19,788 nucleotides of DNA from an uncultured Collinsella sp. (GTDB lineage: Bacteria; Actinomycetota; Coriobacteriia; Coriobacteriales; Coriobacteriaceae), in contig CABUOA010000033.1 in assembly GCA_902493145.1 (NCBI GenBank), positions 1 to 19,788 on the forward strand, written 5' to 3'. Below, piece after piece: positions 7,238 to 14,528 of the stretch. The translations under genes were made by a program, and so were the position numbers. The notes under the pieces are model-generated. The model saw only the letters and a list, made by a program, of their open reading frames with translations, ran no database searches and had not been told where the DNA came from. The first letter of the stretch is position 1. Each line of letters opens with the position of its first letter.

Positions 7238-9973
7238 ATGCAGCGCGACGCATCGGACACTCGCGTCAATCCAGACCTCATCCTCAAGGCAATTGAGAAA
7301 GACGAGGTCGCCGATGACGCTCGAACCAGCCGGGGACACCTCAAGATTTTCTTTGGCTACGCTGCTGGTGCAGGCAAAACCTATGCGATGCTTCAAGCCG
7401 CCCACGCCGCCAAGCGGCGCGGTGTCGACGTCGTCGCGGGATACATCGAGCCGCACGAACGTCCGGCAACTGCCCATCTTGCACAAGGGCTTGAGAACGT
7501 GCCCTGTAAACTCATCGAGCACAACGGCATTACGCTCAGCGAGTTCGATCTAGATGCGGCTATCGAACGCGCCCCTCAGCTCATCCTTGTCGACGAGCTC
7601 GCCCATACGAATGCGCCGGGGTCTCGCCACGACAAACGCTATCAAGACGTCGAGGAACTTCTACATGCAGGCATCGACGTCTATACGACCGTGAACGTTC
7701 AGCATATCGAGAGCCTAAACGACATGGTTGCATCCATCACCGGCGTTGTCGTTAGCGAACGAATCCCCGACCGCATCTTCGATGATGCCGACCAGGTCGA
7801 GCTCGTTGACATAGAGCCCGAAGACCTACTTGAGCGCCTTCGCGCCGGCCTCGTCTACCGTCCCGCACAAGCCGAGCGAGCGCAACAGCATTTTTTTACC
7901 GTCGAGAACCTCACCGCACTCCGAGAAATCGCGCTGCGCCGCTGCGCCGATCGCACCGGCCACCTCACAGACGCCGCACGCGTGCTGGGAAACCGTGACT
8001 ACTACACCAGGGAGCGTATCTTAGTCTGTGTCTCCCCGGCGCCGACCAATCCCCGCATCGTCCGTGCCGCCGCACGCATGGCGAAAGCGTTTCGCAGCGA
8101 GCTCGTCGCCCTGTTCGTAGAGAGCCCGCGCACGCAAGCCATGAGCGATGATGAGCGCGCCAAGCTTGCAGCCAATATCGCCCTAGCCGAGCAGCTCGGA
8201 GCACATATGGAAACCGTCTATGGCGACGACGTCGCGTTTCAGATCTCCGAGTTCGCGCGCCTGTCGGGTATTTCGAAGATCGTCATGGGGCGCACGGGCG
8301 AGCGCAGCAGCGTCCGTCAGGCCCTCTTCGGCCGCAAATCTCTCGTAGAGCAGCTCATAGCATTCGCCCCGAACCTCGACATTTACATCATTCCAGACCA
8401 GTCGACTCCGCCCTCCCGGCCCAAAGGACGCCGCCGTGCGCTCGCCCTGCAGCCGCCCAGCAGCCGAGACGTGCTTCGCACGCTGACCCTCTCTCTTGTC
8501 GCCACGGCGATCGGCACGGCTTTCCGCCATCTGGGATTTGCCGATTCCAGCATCATATCCCTCTATATCCTCACGGCCCTGCTGACCGCCGTCACCACGA
8601 CGGGGCGTATCTGCACGATCGTATCGAGCGTGCTCTCTGTAGTGCTTTACAACTTCTGCTTCGTCACGCCTCTGTTTTCGCTCGCCAGCTACGACCGAAG
8701 CTATCTGGTCACGTTCGGCATCATGTTCGCTACCGCTATGGTCGCCGGCGAGTTAACTGCGCGCATCGCCGACAACGCCCGTACCTCCGCCGAGAACGCA
8801 TTCAAAACGCGCGTACTCCTCGAAACGAACCAGCTCTTGCAGCAAGCCCATAGCGCGGAGGAGTGCGCCCGCGTCGCCATGAACCAACTCATCAAACTGC
8901 TAAAACTCGACGTGGTCTTCTACACCGCCGAACACGGCACGCTCGGCAAGACGCTCTATGAGTCCGCTGGCACCGAAAACCGATCCGTGTCGCTGTTCAC
9001 CGACTACGAGCGCGCTGTTGCAACCTGGACCTACACCAACAACAAGCGCGCGGGCGCAAGCACGCGGACCCTGCCCGAGGCGCGCTGCCTCTACCTCGCG
9101 GTTCGCACCGGCGACAAGGTATTCGGTGTCATCGGCATCGACCTGGAGGGGCGCGAGATCGAAGCCTTCGAGCATTCGATCGTCCTATCTATCGTAGGCG
9201 AATGCGCCTTGGCGCTCGAAAGCGACCGGGCGGCGCAAGAGCGCGAAGAGGCTGCGGTCTTGGCGAAAAACGAGCAGCTGCGCGCCAACCTTTTGCGCTC
9301 CATCGGCCACGATTTGAGGACACCCCTCACGGCTATATCCGGATCTGCGGCAATCCTTCGGAAGGGCGACGAGAAGCTCAGCCTCGAACAACGCTGCGAT
9401 CTTGCCGATGCCATCTACGACGACTCCCTCTGGCTTATTGATACCGTGGAGAACCTCCTCGCCATCACACGCGTCGAGGACGGCACCATTCGCCTCAACT
9501 TAACATCCGAGCTCATCGACGAGGTCATCGAGGCCGCCCTCAGCCATGTCGCCCAAGTATCGCATGGACGCGCCGTCACCATCGAGCACGCTGACGACAT
9601 CCTGCTGGTACGCATCGACGTCCATCTCATCATGCAGGTGCTTACGAATCTCATCATGAACGCCTTCAAATACACACCCGAGGACTCGACTGTCACCATC
9701 AGCGCACGTCGCGAGGGTGCGTTCGTCGTGGTGGACGTCGCAGACGATGGGCCGGGTGTGGCAGACTGCGACAAGCCTCATATCTTTGAGCGCTTCTTTA
9801 CCTCAAGCAATACGCGGCCCGTGGATTCGCGTCGAAGCATTGGCCTTGGGCTGTCGCTCTGCCGCTCCATCGTGGAGGCGCATGGCGGCGCCATCGAAGT
9901 TCGCGACAACCACCCCCATGGGGCCGTCTTCCGTTTTACCCTGCCCGCCGAGGAGATCGAGATTCATGAATAA
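7238..9973 (+). CDS. kdpD: Sensor histidine kinase KdpD
   Basis: A membrane-bound kinase (911 residues; E. coli KdpD 894) that senses K+ limitation and phosphorylates KdpE. Domains in order: an N-terminal KdpD domain with the Walker A motif GYAAGAGKT (40-48) and the VDELAHTN block; a universal-stress-protein-like domain from about 258 to 390; four hydrophobic segments from about 412 to 510; a GAF-like region; the dimerisation helix with SIGHDLRTPLT, where His691 is the phosphoacceptor; and an ATPase domain with NAFKYTP, DDGPGV, FERFF and GLGLSL. The ATG at 7238 is preceded by AGAAAGG at 7 nt. The open frame runs back to 7142 without a better site. It overlaps kdpE by 8 nt. Unlike the E. coli kdpFABCDE operon, kdpDE is divergent from kdpFABC. 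Confidence 0.95.
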   Translation: MQRDASDTRVNPDLILKAIEKDEVADDARTSRGHLKIFFGYAAGAGKTYAMLQAAHAAKRRGVDVVAGYIEPHERPATAHLAQGLENVPCKLIEHNGITLSEFDLDAAIERAPQLILVDELAHTNAPGSRHDKRYQDVEELLHAGIDVYTTVNVQHIESLNDMVASITGVVVSERIPDRIFDDADQVELVDIEPEDLLERLRAGLVYRPAQAERAQQHFFTVENLTALREIALRRCADRTGHLTDAARVLGNRDYYTRERILVCVSPAPTNPRIVRAAARMAKAFRSELVALFVESPRTQAMSDDERAKLAANIALAEQLGAHMETVYGDDVAFQISEFARLSGISKIVMGRTGERSSVRQALFGRKSLVEQLIAFAPNLDIYIIPDQSTPPSRPKGRRRALALQPPSSRDVLRTLTLSLVATAIGTAFRHLGFADSSIISLYILTALLTAVTTTGRICTIVSSVLSVVLYNFCFVTPLFSLASYDRSYLVTFGIMFATAMVAGELTARIADNARTSAENAFKTRVLLETNQLLQQAHSAEECARVAMNQLIKLLKLDVVFYTAEHGTLGKTLYESAGTENRSVSLFTDYERAVATWTYTNNKRAGASTRTLPEARCLYLAVRTGDKVFGVIGIDLEGREIEAFEHSIVLSIVGECALALESDRAAQEREEAAVLAKNEQLRANLLRSIGHDLRTPLTAISGSAAILRKGDEKLSLEQRCDLADAIYDDSLWLIDTVENLLAITRVEDGTIRLNLTSELIDEVIEAALSHVAQVSHGRAVTIEHADDILLVRIDVHLIMQVLTNLIMNAFKYTPEDSTVTISARREGAFVVVDVADDGPGVADCDKPHIFERFFTSSNTRPVDSRRSIGLGLSLCRSIVEAHGGAIEVRDNHPHGAVFRFTLPAEEIEIHE

Positions 9974-10670
9974 TGCCGCTAAGCCACGCATCCTCCTGGT
10001 CGAAGATGACCTGACCGTTCAAAACCTCGTTTCGACCGCGCTTGACCTCCACGGCTACGTCGTGAGCAAGGTTTGCAACGGCCAGGCCGCCATCATGGAT
10101 GCGGTGTCACACGGCCCCAGCCTCATCATGCTCGACCTCGGCCTTCCCGACATTGACGGTATCGAGGTCATCACGAAGATCCGAAGCTGGTCGGCAGTCC
10201 CCATTATCGTCATTTCGGCGCGCTCCGAAGATTCCGACAAGATTGCAGCACTTGACGCAGGGGCAGACGACTACCTCACCAAGCCCTTTTCTGTGGATGA
10301 GTTGCTCGCGCGCGTCCGTGCGAATTTGAGGCGCTCCTCGATGGCGTCGAGCGAGTCGACAGAAGCGAGCACGTTCGACAACGGTCCGCTGCATATCGAC
10401 TACGCCGCGGGATACGCGACGAAAGACGGACGCGAGCTCTCGCTCACCCCAACCGAGTACAAATTGCTCGTCCTTCTGGCGAAAAACGTCGACAAGGTGC
10501 TCACCCACACCTTCATCACCCGCGAGATATGGGGCACGAGCTGGGACAGCGATCTGGCGAGCCTGCGCGTGTTCATGCGCACCCTGCGCAAGAAGATCGA
10601 GGCAGACCCCTCTCACCCCAAGATGATTCAGACGCACATGGGTGTCGGGTACCGCATGCAGCGTCTCTAG
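9966..10670 (+). CDS. kdpE: KdpE response regulator (OmpR family)
   Basis: A 234-residue cytoplasmic transcription factor that, when phosphorylated by KdpD, activates kdpFABC. The receiver domain shows the acidic pair in LLVEDD, the phosphoacceptor Asp57 in MLDLGLPD, SARSEDSDK, and Lys106 in YLTKPFS. The C-terminal winged helix contains LTPTEYKLLVLLA, REIWG and the recognition region ending GVGYRMQRL. The ATG at 9966 lies inside the end of kdpD (8-nt overlap), with GAGGAG about 10 nt upstream, so translation is coupled. It is followed after 6 nt by the second copy of the dispersed hairpin repeat. That copy has no T-run on the plus strand, so it is not an obvious terminator for kdpDE. Confidence 0.95.
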   Translation: MNNAAKPRILLVEDDLTVQNLVSTALDLHGYVVSKVCNGQAAIMDAVSHGPSLIMLDLGLPDIDGIEVITKIRSWSAVPIIVISARSEDSDKIAALDAGADDYLTKPFSVDELLARVRANLRRSSMASSESTEASTFDNGPLHIDYAAGYATKDGRELSLTPTEYKLLVLLAKNVDKVLTHTFITREIWGTSWDSDLASLRVFMRTLRKKIEADPSHPKMIQTHMGVGYRMQRL

Positions 10671-10673
10671 CCC

Positions 10674-10799
10674 ACCCCACAAAAAAGTTGCGGTGGAATA
10701 CGGAGTAGATGAGGCTTTTGACAGGCAAAACAGTCCGTATTTCACCGCAACTGATGGGTGGGATGGAGTTAGAGGCCCAGGTAGTTGGTCATGCCTTCG
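10674..10799. repeat. Dispersed hairpin repeat, copy 2 (right border of the kdp locus)
   Basis: Same orientation and nearly the same core as copy 1 (2266-2390). The stem is GTTGCGGTGGAATACGGA (10687-10704) with TCCGTATTTCACCGCAAC (10734-10751), and a 29-nt loop. On the minus strand the stem is followed by TTTTTTG, so it would terminate leftward transcripts, not kdpE. The right flank is the last codons and stop (10769-10771) of a minus-strand oxidoreductase fragment, so here the hairpin sits where the natural terminator of that gene would be. Confidence 0.8.
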
Positions 10800-10894
10800 A
10801 CGGCGAGCTTAGCGCCTGCCACGGCATGAACCACGGTGAGCGGGCCGTTGACCACATAGTTAGCGATACCCCAAAAATACTCTTCAACTCGCCG
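10769..10894 (-). pseudogene. 3' remnant of a pyridine-nucleotide/FAD oxidoreductase gene
   Basis: About 40 codons with normal G/C-rich third positions and no start codon, ending in a TAA at 10769-10771. The tail VVNGPLTVVHAVAGAKLAVE followed by GMTNYLGL matches the C-terminal pattern of glutamate-synthase-small-subunit-like FAD/NAD(P)-binding oxidoreductases, in which a GDxxxGPxTVVxAVxxGK stretch closes the FAD site. The usual GD has become AN. Upstream the frame runs into the terminator of the FeoB-associated gene, so the 5' part of the gene is missing. It is read as a deletion remnant. Family identity comes from motif recall only. A short functional peptide cannot be excluded but has no visible start or ribosome-binding site. 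Confidence 0.45.
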
Positions 10895-10910
10895 CGCTCG
10901 CGTCCAAATG

Positions 10911-10946
10911 CACAAAGCGCCCCGCGAACGGATGCTCGCGAGGCGC
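10911..10946 (-). terminator. Terminator after the FeoB-associated gene
   Basis: On the minus strand GCGCCTCGCGA, an 8-nt loop and TCGCGGGGCGC form a GC-rich hairpin (10917-10946), followed by a moderately T-rich TTTGTGCATTT. It begins 16 nt beyond the stop codon at 10962. Confidence 0.6.
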
Positions 10947-10961
10947 CTGGATGCCCGGACC

Positions 10962-11162
10962 TTATTTGATACCGCGGCCCAAGTCTTCGGCAATTTTGTC
11001 CACGCCCTTAAGTGCGGCGCACGTCTTTTTGTTGGAGCAATGCCCCGTGCAAACGCCACCCTGAGCGCAGTCGGCGCAGGTGCCCTTGCGGTAGATGCGC
11101 ACGCACACGGCGACAAACGCAATACCGATAACAGCCAGTACAACAATATCGATAGGTGCCAT
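10962..11162 (-). CDS. FeoB-associated Cys-rich membrane protein
   Basis: A 66-residue protein with one N-terminal membrane helix (about residues 5-22), a short basic stretch (RIYRKG), and a cysteine cluster spaced C-x2-C-x5-C-x3-C-x5-C. This is the layout of the FeoB-associated family, small proteins found beside feoB and thought to help iron(II) uptake; their exact role is not established. The ATG at 11162 has AGGAGG 6 nt upstream. It lies downstream of feoB in the same direction but is separated from it by a strong terminator and a REP-like hairpin, and it has its own terminator, so it may be transcribed separately or by read-through. Confidence 0.85.
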   Translation of the reverse strand: MAPIDIVVLAVIGIAFVAVCVRIYRKGTCADCAQGGVCTGHCSNKKTCAALKGVDKIAEDLGRGIK

Positions 11163-11210
11163 AGCAAGCCTCCTCTAGTTAGCCACCACTTACTTTACCC
11201 CATTCTCCAC

Positions 11211-11238
11211 CTACCAAAAAGGGACAGGTTTATTTTGG
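11211..11238. repeat. Short hairpin repeat with GGGACAGGTTT motif
   Basis: ACCAAAA and TTTTGGT flank a GGGACAGGTTTA centre, giving a 7-bp hairpin in the gap between feoB and the FeoB-associated gene. The GGGACAGG word is shared with the hairpins at 140-199 (on the opposite strand) and 14492-14525 (also opposite strand). Confidence 0.5.
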
Positions 11239-11275
11239 TCGGTTTTATCTGCGGAAACGCCACATCTCCCCCACC

Positions 11276-11308
11276 AAAAAGCCCGAGTGTCGCTGGGACA
11301 CCCGGGCT
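11276..11308 (-). terminator. Intrinsic terminator of feoB
   Basis: On the minus strand AGCCCGGGTGTC (complement of 11297-11308), a 5-nt loop and GACACTCGGGCT (complement of 11280-11291) form an 11- to 12-bp stem, followed by TTTTTGG. It lies about 30 nt after the feoB stop. It is one of the clearest intrinsic terminators in the window. Confidence 0.85.
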
Positions 11309-11337
11309 CGTGGAAAGGGGCTAATCCTTATTCGGAC

Positions 11338-13665
11338 TTAAGCGGAAACTGCAGCGGAAGCGGTGTTGGTCTCGTCCTCGTCGGTCCAGGCGTGCTTAGG
11401 CATGGGACGGAAGATCTGGAAGAGCATCGCAACCAGCAGAACGATGGCTACAACCGTCCAAATACCAAACTGGCCAAGGACAAGCAGGTTGTAGAACTGG
11501 TTGATGAACAGGCCGATGACCCATGCAAAGGCGCACTCGTAACCGATGGCAATCGCGGTCCACTTGCCGGAGTCCATCTGGTTGCGGATGGTGCCCATGG
11601 CGGCAAAGCACGGAGCGCACAGCAGGTTGAAGGCGCCAAAGGCAACGCAAGCGCCCATAGTCGGGAACATGCCGGCGAACGCGGTCCACAGGCTCGGGTC
11701 GGTCTCGGCGGCGTCGGCAACGGACAGCAGCGAGCCGGCGGTGGCGACGACGTTTTCCTTGGCGACAAGGCCAGAGACAGTCAGCGCGGTGGCCTGCCAG
11801 GTGCTAAAGCCGAGCGGGGCGAAGATCCAAGCGACCAGGTTGCCCAGCATGGCGAGCACGGAGTAGTCCATAAACTCCTCGGGGATGCCGTCCATCGCAG
11901 GCAGGAAGCCAAAGGAACCGTTGTAGCTACCAAAGTTGGAGAGGAACCAAACCACGACGGTGGACGCGAAGATGACCGTGCCGGCCTTCTTGATAAAGGC
12001 CCAGCAGCGCTCCCATACATGCAGCGCCCAAGAGCGGATTGCCGGGAAGTGATAGGCGGGAAGCTCCATAACGAACGGCGTCGGGCGACCGGCGAAGAGC
12101 TTGGTCTTCTTGAGCATGAGGCCCGAGGCGATGACGGCAAAGACGCCCAAGAAGTAGAACAGCGGGCTGATCCATGCGGCGGTGGTGGAAGAATCGCCGA
12201 TGATGGAGCCCATGAGCAGGGCGATGATCGGCAGCTTAGCGCCACAGGGAATGAACGTGGTGGTCATGACCGTCATGCGACGGTCCTTCTCGTTCTCGAT
12301 GGTCTTGGTGGCCATGACGCCGGGGACGCCGCAGCCCGAGGACACGAGCATGGGGATAAAGGACTTACCGGACAGGCCAAAGCGGCGGAACACGCGGTCC
12401 ATGATGAAGGCGACGCGAGCCATGTAGCCGCAGTCCTCCAAGAAAGACAGCATCACAAAGAGCAGGAACATCTGCGGGACGAAGCCGAAGATGGCACCCA
12501 GGCCGCCGACGATACCGTCACAGACCAGCGAATCGACCAGGCCGCCGTCCTCGGTGCCGCCCGCCACAAGGGCGTCGTGCACCATGGTGGTGATACCCGG
12601 GACATAGGGGCCGTACTGTGCCGGGTCGACCGAGTCGGCATTGTCGCCCGCAGCCTCAACAGCTGCGTCATAGGCGTCGCGACCCTGACCGAGCACGTAC
12701 CAGCCGTCGGTGCCGAAGAGTTGGTCGTTGGTGAAGTCAGTCACCGTGCCGCCCAAGGTAGAGACGGCAATGTAGTACACACAGAACATGATGACCACAA
12801 AGATCGGCAGGCCCAGGATACGGTTGGTAACCACGCGGTCGATCTTCTCGGAAGTGCTCATCTTGGCCGGAGCCTTGGTAAGGCACTCGTCGATGATGTG
12901 GGCGATCACGCCATAACGCTCGCCGGTGATGATGGACTCAGCGTCGTCGTCGCAATCCTGCTCGCACTGAGCGACCAGCTGCTCCACGCGAGCGGCCTTC
13001 TCCTTGGTGAGGTTGATGAGCTTGCAGGCGTCCGCGTCGCGCTCGAACAGCTTGACGGCGTAGTAGCGACGCTTGTTGGCGGGAACGCTCGCCGGCAGAT
13101 TGTTCTCGATGTGGTCCAGAACGTCCTCGATGGAGGAATCGAACTTGTGCTCCGGCACCTGGCCCTTGGAAGCAGCGGACTTCTTGACCTGCTCGAACAG
13201 CTCGTTGATGCCCTTGTTCTTAAGGGCCGAGATCATCATGACCGGGCAGCCGAGCTTCTTGGAGAGCTTGTCCGTGTCGATCTTGTCGCCGTTCTTCTCG
13301 ACCAGGTCGGCCATGTTGAGGGCAACGACCACGGGCAGGCCGGTCTCGATAACCTGAAGCGCCAGGTACAGGTTGCGCTCGAGGTTGGTGGCGTCGACCA
13401 CCTGGACGACGACATCGGGCTCGCCGCTCATGAGGTAATCGCGCGAGCACTGCTCCTCGGGGCTGTAGGGGGAAAGCGAGTAGATGCCGGGGAGGTCCGT
13501 AATCGTGACGCTCTTGTCGCTCAGGAGCTTGGCTTCCTTTTTCTCAACCGTGACGCCGGGCCAGTTGCCAACGTAGCCGTTGGCGCCGGTGATCAGGTTG
13601 AAAAGCGTGGTCTTGCCGCAGTTGGGGTTACCCGCCAGCGCGACATGGATCTGAGAATCCGCCAT
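11338..13665 (-). CDS. feoB: Ferrous iron transporter FeoB
   Basis: The main iron(II) permease: 775 residues, with a cytoplasmic GTPase domain joined to a polytopic membrane domain. G motifs are GNPNCGKT (12-19), DLPG (57-60) and NMAD (117-120). The helical spacer runs to about residue 275. The membrane region carries the two gate motifs, GCGVPG (about 443) and CGAKLP, with conserved cysteines. An extracytoplasmic insert rich in Asp, Gly and Ala lies between the first membrane helix and the first gate. The start at 13665 has GAAGGA 5-6 nt upstream. It is preceded on the same strand by two feoA genes, but a 123-nt gap carrying a palindrome separates it from the nearer one, so it may have its own promoter or control point. 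Confidence 0.96.
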   Translation of the reverse strand: MADSQIHVALAGNPNCGKTTLFNLITGANGYVGNWPGVTVEKKEAKLLSDKSVTITDLPGIYSLSPYSPEEQCSRDYLMSGEPDVVVQVVDATNLERNLYLALQVIETGLPVVVALNMADLVEKNGDKIDTDKLSKKLGCPVMMISALKNKGINELFEQVKKSAASKGQVPEHKFDSSIEDVLDHIENNLPASVPANKRRYYAVKLFERDADACKLINLTKEKAARVEQLVAQCEQDCDDDAESIITGERYGVIAHIIDECLTKAPAKMSTSEKIDRVVTNRILGLPIFVVIMFCVYYIAVSTLGGTVTDFTNDQLFGTDGWYVLGQGRDAYDAAVEAAGDNADSVDPAQYGPYVPGITTMVHDALVAGGTEDGGLVDSLVCDGIVGGLGAIFGFVPQMFLLFVMLSFLEDCGYMARVAFIMDRVFRRFGLSGKSFIPMLVSSGCGVPGVMATKTIENEKDRRMTVMTTTFIPCGAKLPIIALLMGSIIGDSSTTAAWISPLFYFLGVFAVIASGLMLKKTKLFAGRPTPFVMELPAYHFPAIRSWALHVWERCWAFIKKAGTVIFASTVVVWFLSNFGSYNGSFGFLPAMDGIPEEFMDYSVLAMLGNLVAWIFAPLGFSTWQATALTVSGLVAKENVVATAGSLLSVADAAETDPSLWTAFAGMFPTMGACVAFGAFNLLCAPCFAAMGTIRNQMDSGKWTAIAIGYECAFAWVIGLFINQFYNLLVLGQFGIWTVVAIVLLVAMLFQIFRPMPKHAWTDEDETNTASAAVSA

Positions 13666-13738
13666 TCAATCCTTCTTCCTTATGTGCCTGCGCTGCTTTC
13701 TCCGCGTAGGCTGGATAATGTGCTTCAAAGATGCTGCA

Positions 13739-13762
13739 TTAAGTTAGAAAAACCTAACTTTA
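13739..13762. promoter_or_regulatory. Palindrome upstream of feoB, candidate metalloregulator site
   Basis: AAGTTAG (13741-13747), a 6-nt AT spacer, then CTAACTT (13754-13760), lie in the feoA-feoB gap about 75-100 nt upstream of the feoB ATG. The half-site TTAAGTTAG resembles the TTAGGTTAG half-site of DtxR/IdeR iron regulators, but the spacing is wider than their 19-bp box. No strong promoter hexamers are seen around it. Confidence 0.4.
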
Positions 13763-13788
13763 TCTGCAGAAATATGCGCCGCGAGTCC

Positions 13789-14010
13789 TTACTGGACCTC
13801 GACGACGGCGGCCTCCTCCTTGCGGATGGAAAGCTCGTAGCCGCGCACGTTGATCTCGACCGGATCACCGAGCGGTGCAACCTTTACGACCTTGAACGAA
13901 GTGCCCTTGATGAGCCCCAGGTCCATGAGGTGGCGGCGCAGCGCGCCCTCACCGTGAAGCTTGACGATGGTAGAGCTCTCGCCCACCTTAACGTCACCCA
14001 ACGTCTTCAT
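13789..14010 (-). CDS. feoA: FeoA domain protein (second, adjacent to feoB)
   Basis: A 73-residue SH3-like FeoA protein, a small cytosolic partner thought to bind FeoB and support iron(II) transport. Typical features are an LxxxxVGES-type start (TLGDVKVGESSTIV), the central HLMDLGLIKGT turn, and the final LSIRKEEAAVVEV strand. The ATG at 14010 has AAAGGGGG 8 nt upstream. It lies 39 nt after the other feoA gene, so the two are probably co-transcribed. The two paralogues are clearly different in sequence, so this is not a recent duplication. Confidence 0.92.
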   Translation of the reverse strand: MKTLGDVKVGESSTIVKLHGEGALRRHLMDLGLIKGTSFKVVKVAPLGDPVEINVRGYELSIRKEEAAVVEVQ

Positions 14011-14049
14011 TTACTTGTCCCCCTTTCAGTTTTTACAGAATGCTGCGGA

Positions 14050-14292
14050 CTAACCGACGGTCATGATGTGCATGGCAACCTTGGAATCGATGCCAAAGCG
14101 AGCGCCCAGCACCGTGACGATGATGTTGGCGCCACTCGAGCTCACCACGTGGATCTCGCTGCCCTCGACAAAGCCGAGGTCCTTGAGGTGGTGCTTCATG
14201 TCCTCATTGCCCTTTACACGAGACACGCGCACGGTTTCGCCCGCCTTTACCATCGAAAGCGGCATAGCCGGCATCTGCGGTCCGCAAGACAT
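14050..14292 (-). CDS. feoA: FeoA domain protein (first in the feo cluster)
   Basis: An 80-residue FeoA-type protein that begins with a short Pro/Met-rich extension (MSCGPQMPAMPLSM). The core motifs are VKAGETVRVSRVKG, HHLKDLGFVEGSEI and LGARFGIDSKVAMHIMT. The His pair before LKDLGF and the Cys in the extension differ from the second copy. AGGAG lies about 8 nt before the ATG at 14292. It is the first gene of the cluster, with a long palindrome just upstream. The role is presumed to be assisting FeoB; whether the two FeoA proteins act together is unknown. Confidence 0.92.
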   Translation of the reverse strand: MSCGPQMPAMPLSMVKAGETVRVSRVKGNEDMKHHLKDLGFVEGSEIHVVSSSGANIIVTVLGARFGIDSKVAMHIMTVG

Positions 14293-14335
14293 GAGTGAGC
14301 TCCTAACGTCAGTTCGTCCTCAACATCGACGCAGC

Positions 14336-14388
14336 AAAAGTTAACCACGTCTATGTTCGCTTTAGTAAACTAACACGTGGTTAACTTT
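14336..14388. promoter_or_regulatory. Large perfect palindrome upstream of the feo cluster
   Basis: AAAAGTTAACCACGT (14336-14350) and ACGTGGTTAACTTTT (14374-14388) are perfect inverted repeats of 15 bp, separated by 23 nt. Inside the spacer is a smaller palindrome, TTAGTAAACTAA (14362-14373). The element ends 44 nt before the first feoA start and is probably the control region of the feo operon. The inner GTTAG/CTAA pattern is shared with the palindrome before feoB. On the plus strand the T-run after the right arm could also act as a terminator, but no plus-strand gene lies upstream. Confidence 0.55.
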
Positions 14389-14433
14389 TTGGAAAGGGTC
14401 CTCATTCAGTTTTCGAAAAAGTTTCCTATACGA

Positions 14434-14474
14434 AACAAAAGAGGCACCGCAAAGACCATCTCTTTGCGGTGCCT
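14434..14474 (-). terminator. Intrinsic terminator of the HPr gene
   Basis: AGGCACCGCAAAGA (14442-14455), a 5-nt loop and TCTTTGCGGTGCCT (14461-14474) form a perfect 14-bp stem. On the minus strand it is followed by CTTTTGTTT. It lies about 55 nt past the HPr stop codon, with a REP-like hairpin in between. Confidence 0.8.
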
Positions 14475-14491
14475 TGTCATACCAATTGATG

Positions 14492-14525
14492 CAACAAAGG
14501 GGCCTGTCCCCTTGTCACATTGTTG
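14492..14525. repeat. REP-like hairpin with GGGGACAGG motif
   Basis: AAGGGG (14497-14502) and CCCCTT (14508-14513) form the inner stem; CAACA (14492-14496) and TGTTG (14521-14525) form the outer one. Read on the minus strand it contains GGGGACAGG, shared with 140-199 and 11211-11238. It sits in the 3' untranslated part of the HPr gene. Confidence 0.55.
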
Positions 14526-14528
14526 AGG

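Noticed and set aside
10107..10745. Minus-strand frame covering kdpE and the repeat (with KYGLFCLSKASSTPYSTATF encoded in the repeat)
   Set aside because: Most of it is the antisense of kdpE. The repeat part is open on the minus strand in both copies, but this follows from the stem sequence and there is no ribosome-binding site.
11287..14298. A 1003-codon open frame on the plus strand across the feo cluster, and similar long antisense frames over the reductase, kdpB, kdpA and aspS
   Set aside because: They lie opposite genes with clear family motifs, are rich in His, Gly and Asp as expected of reverse-complement G/C-rich codons, and show no family features of their own.
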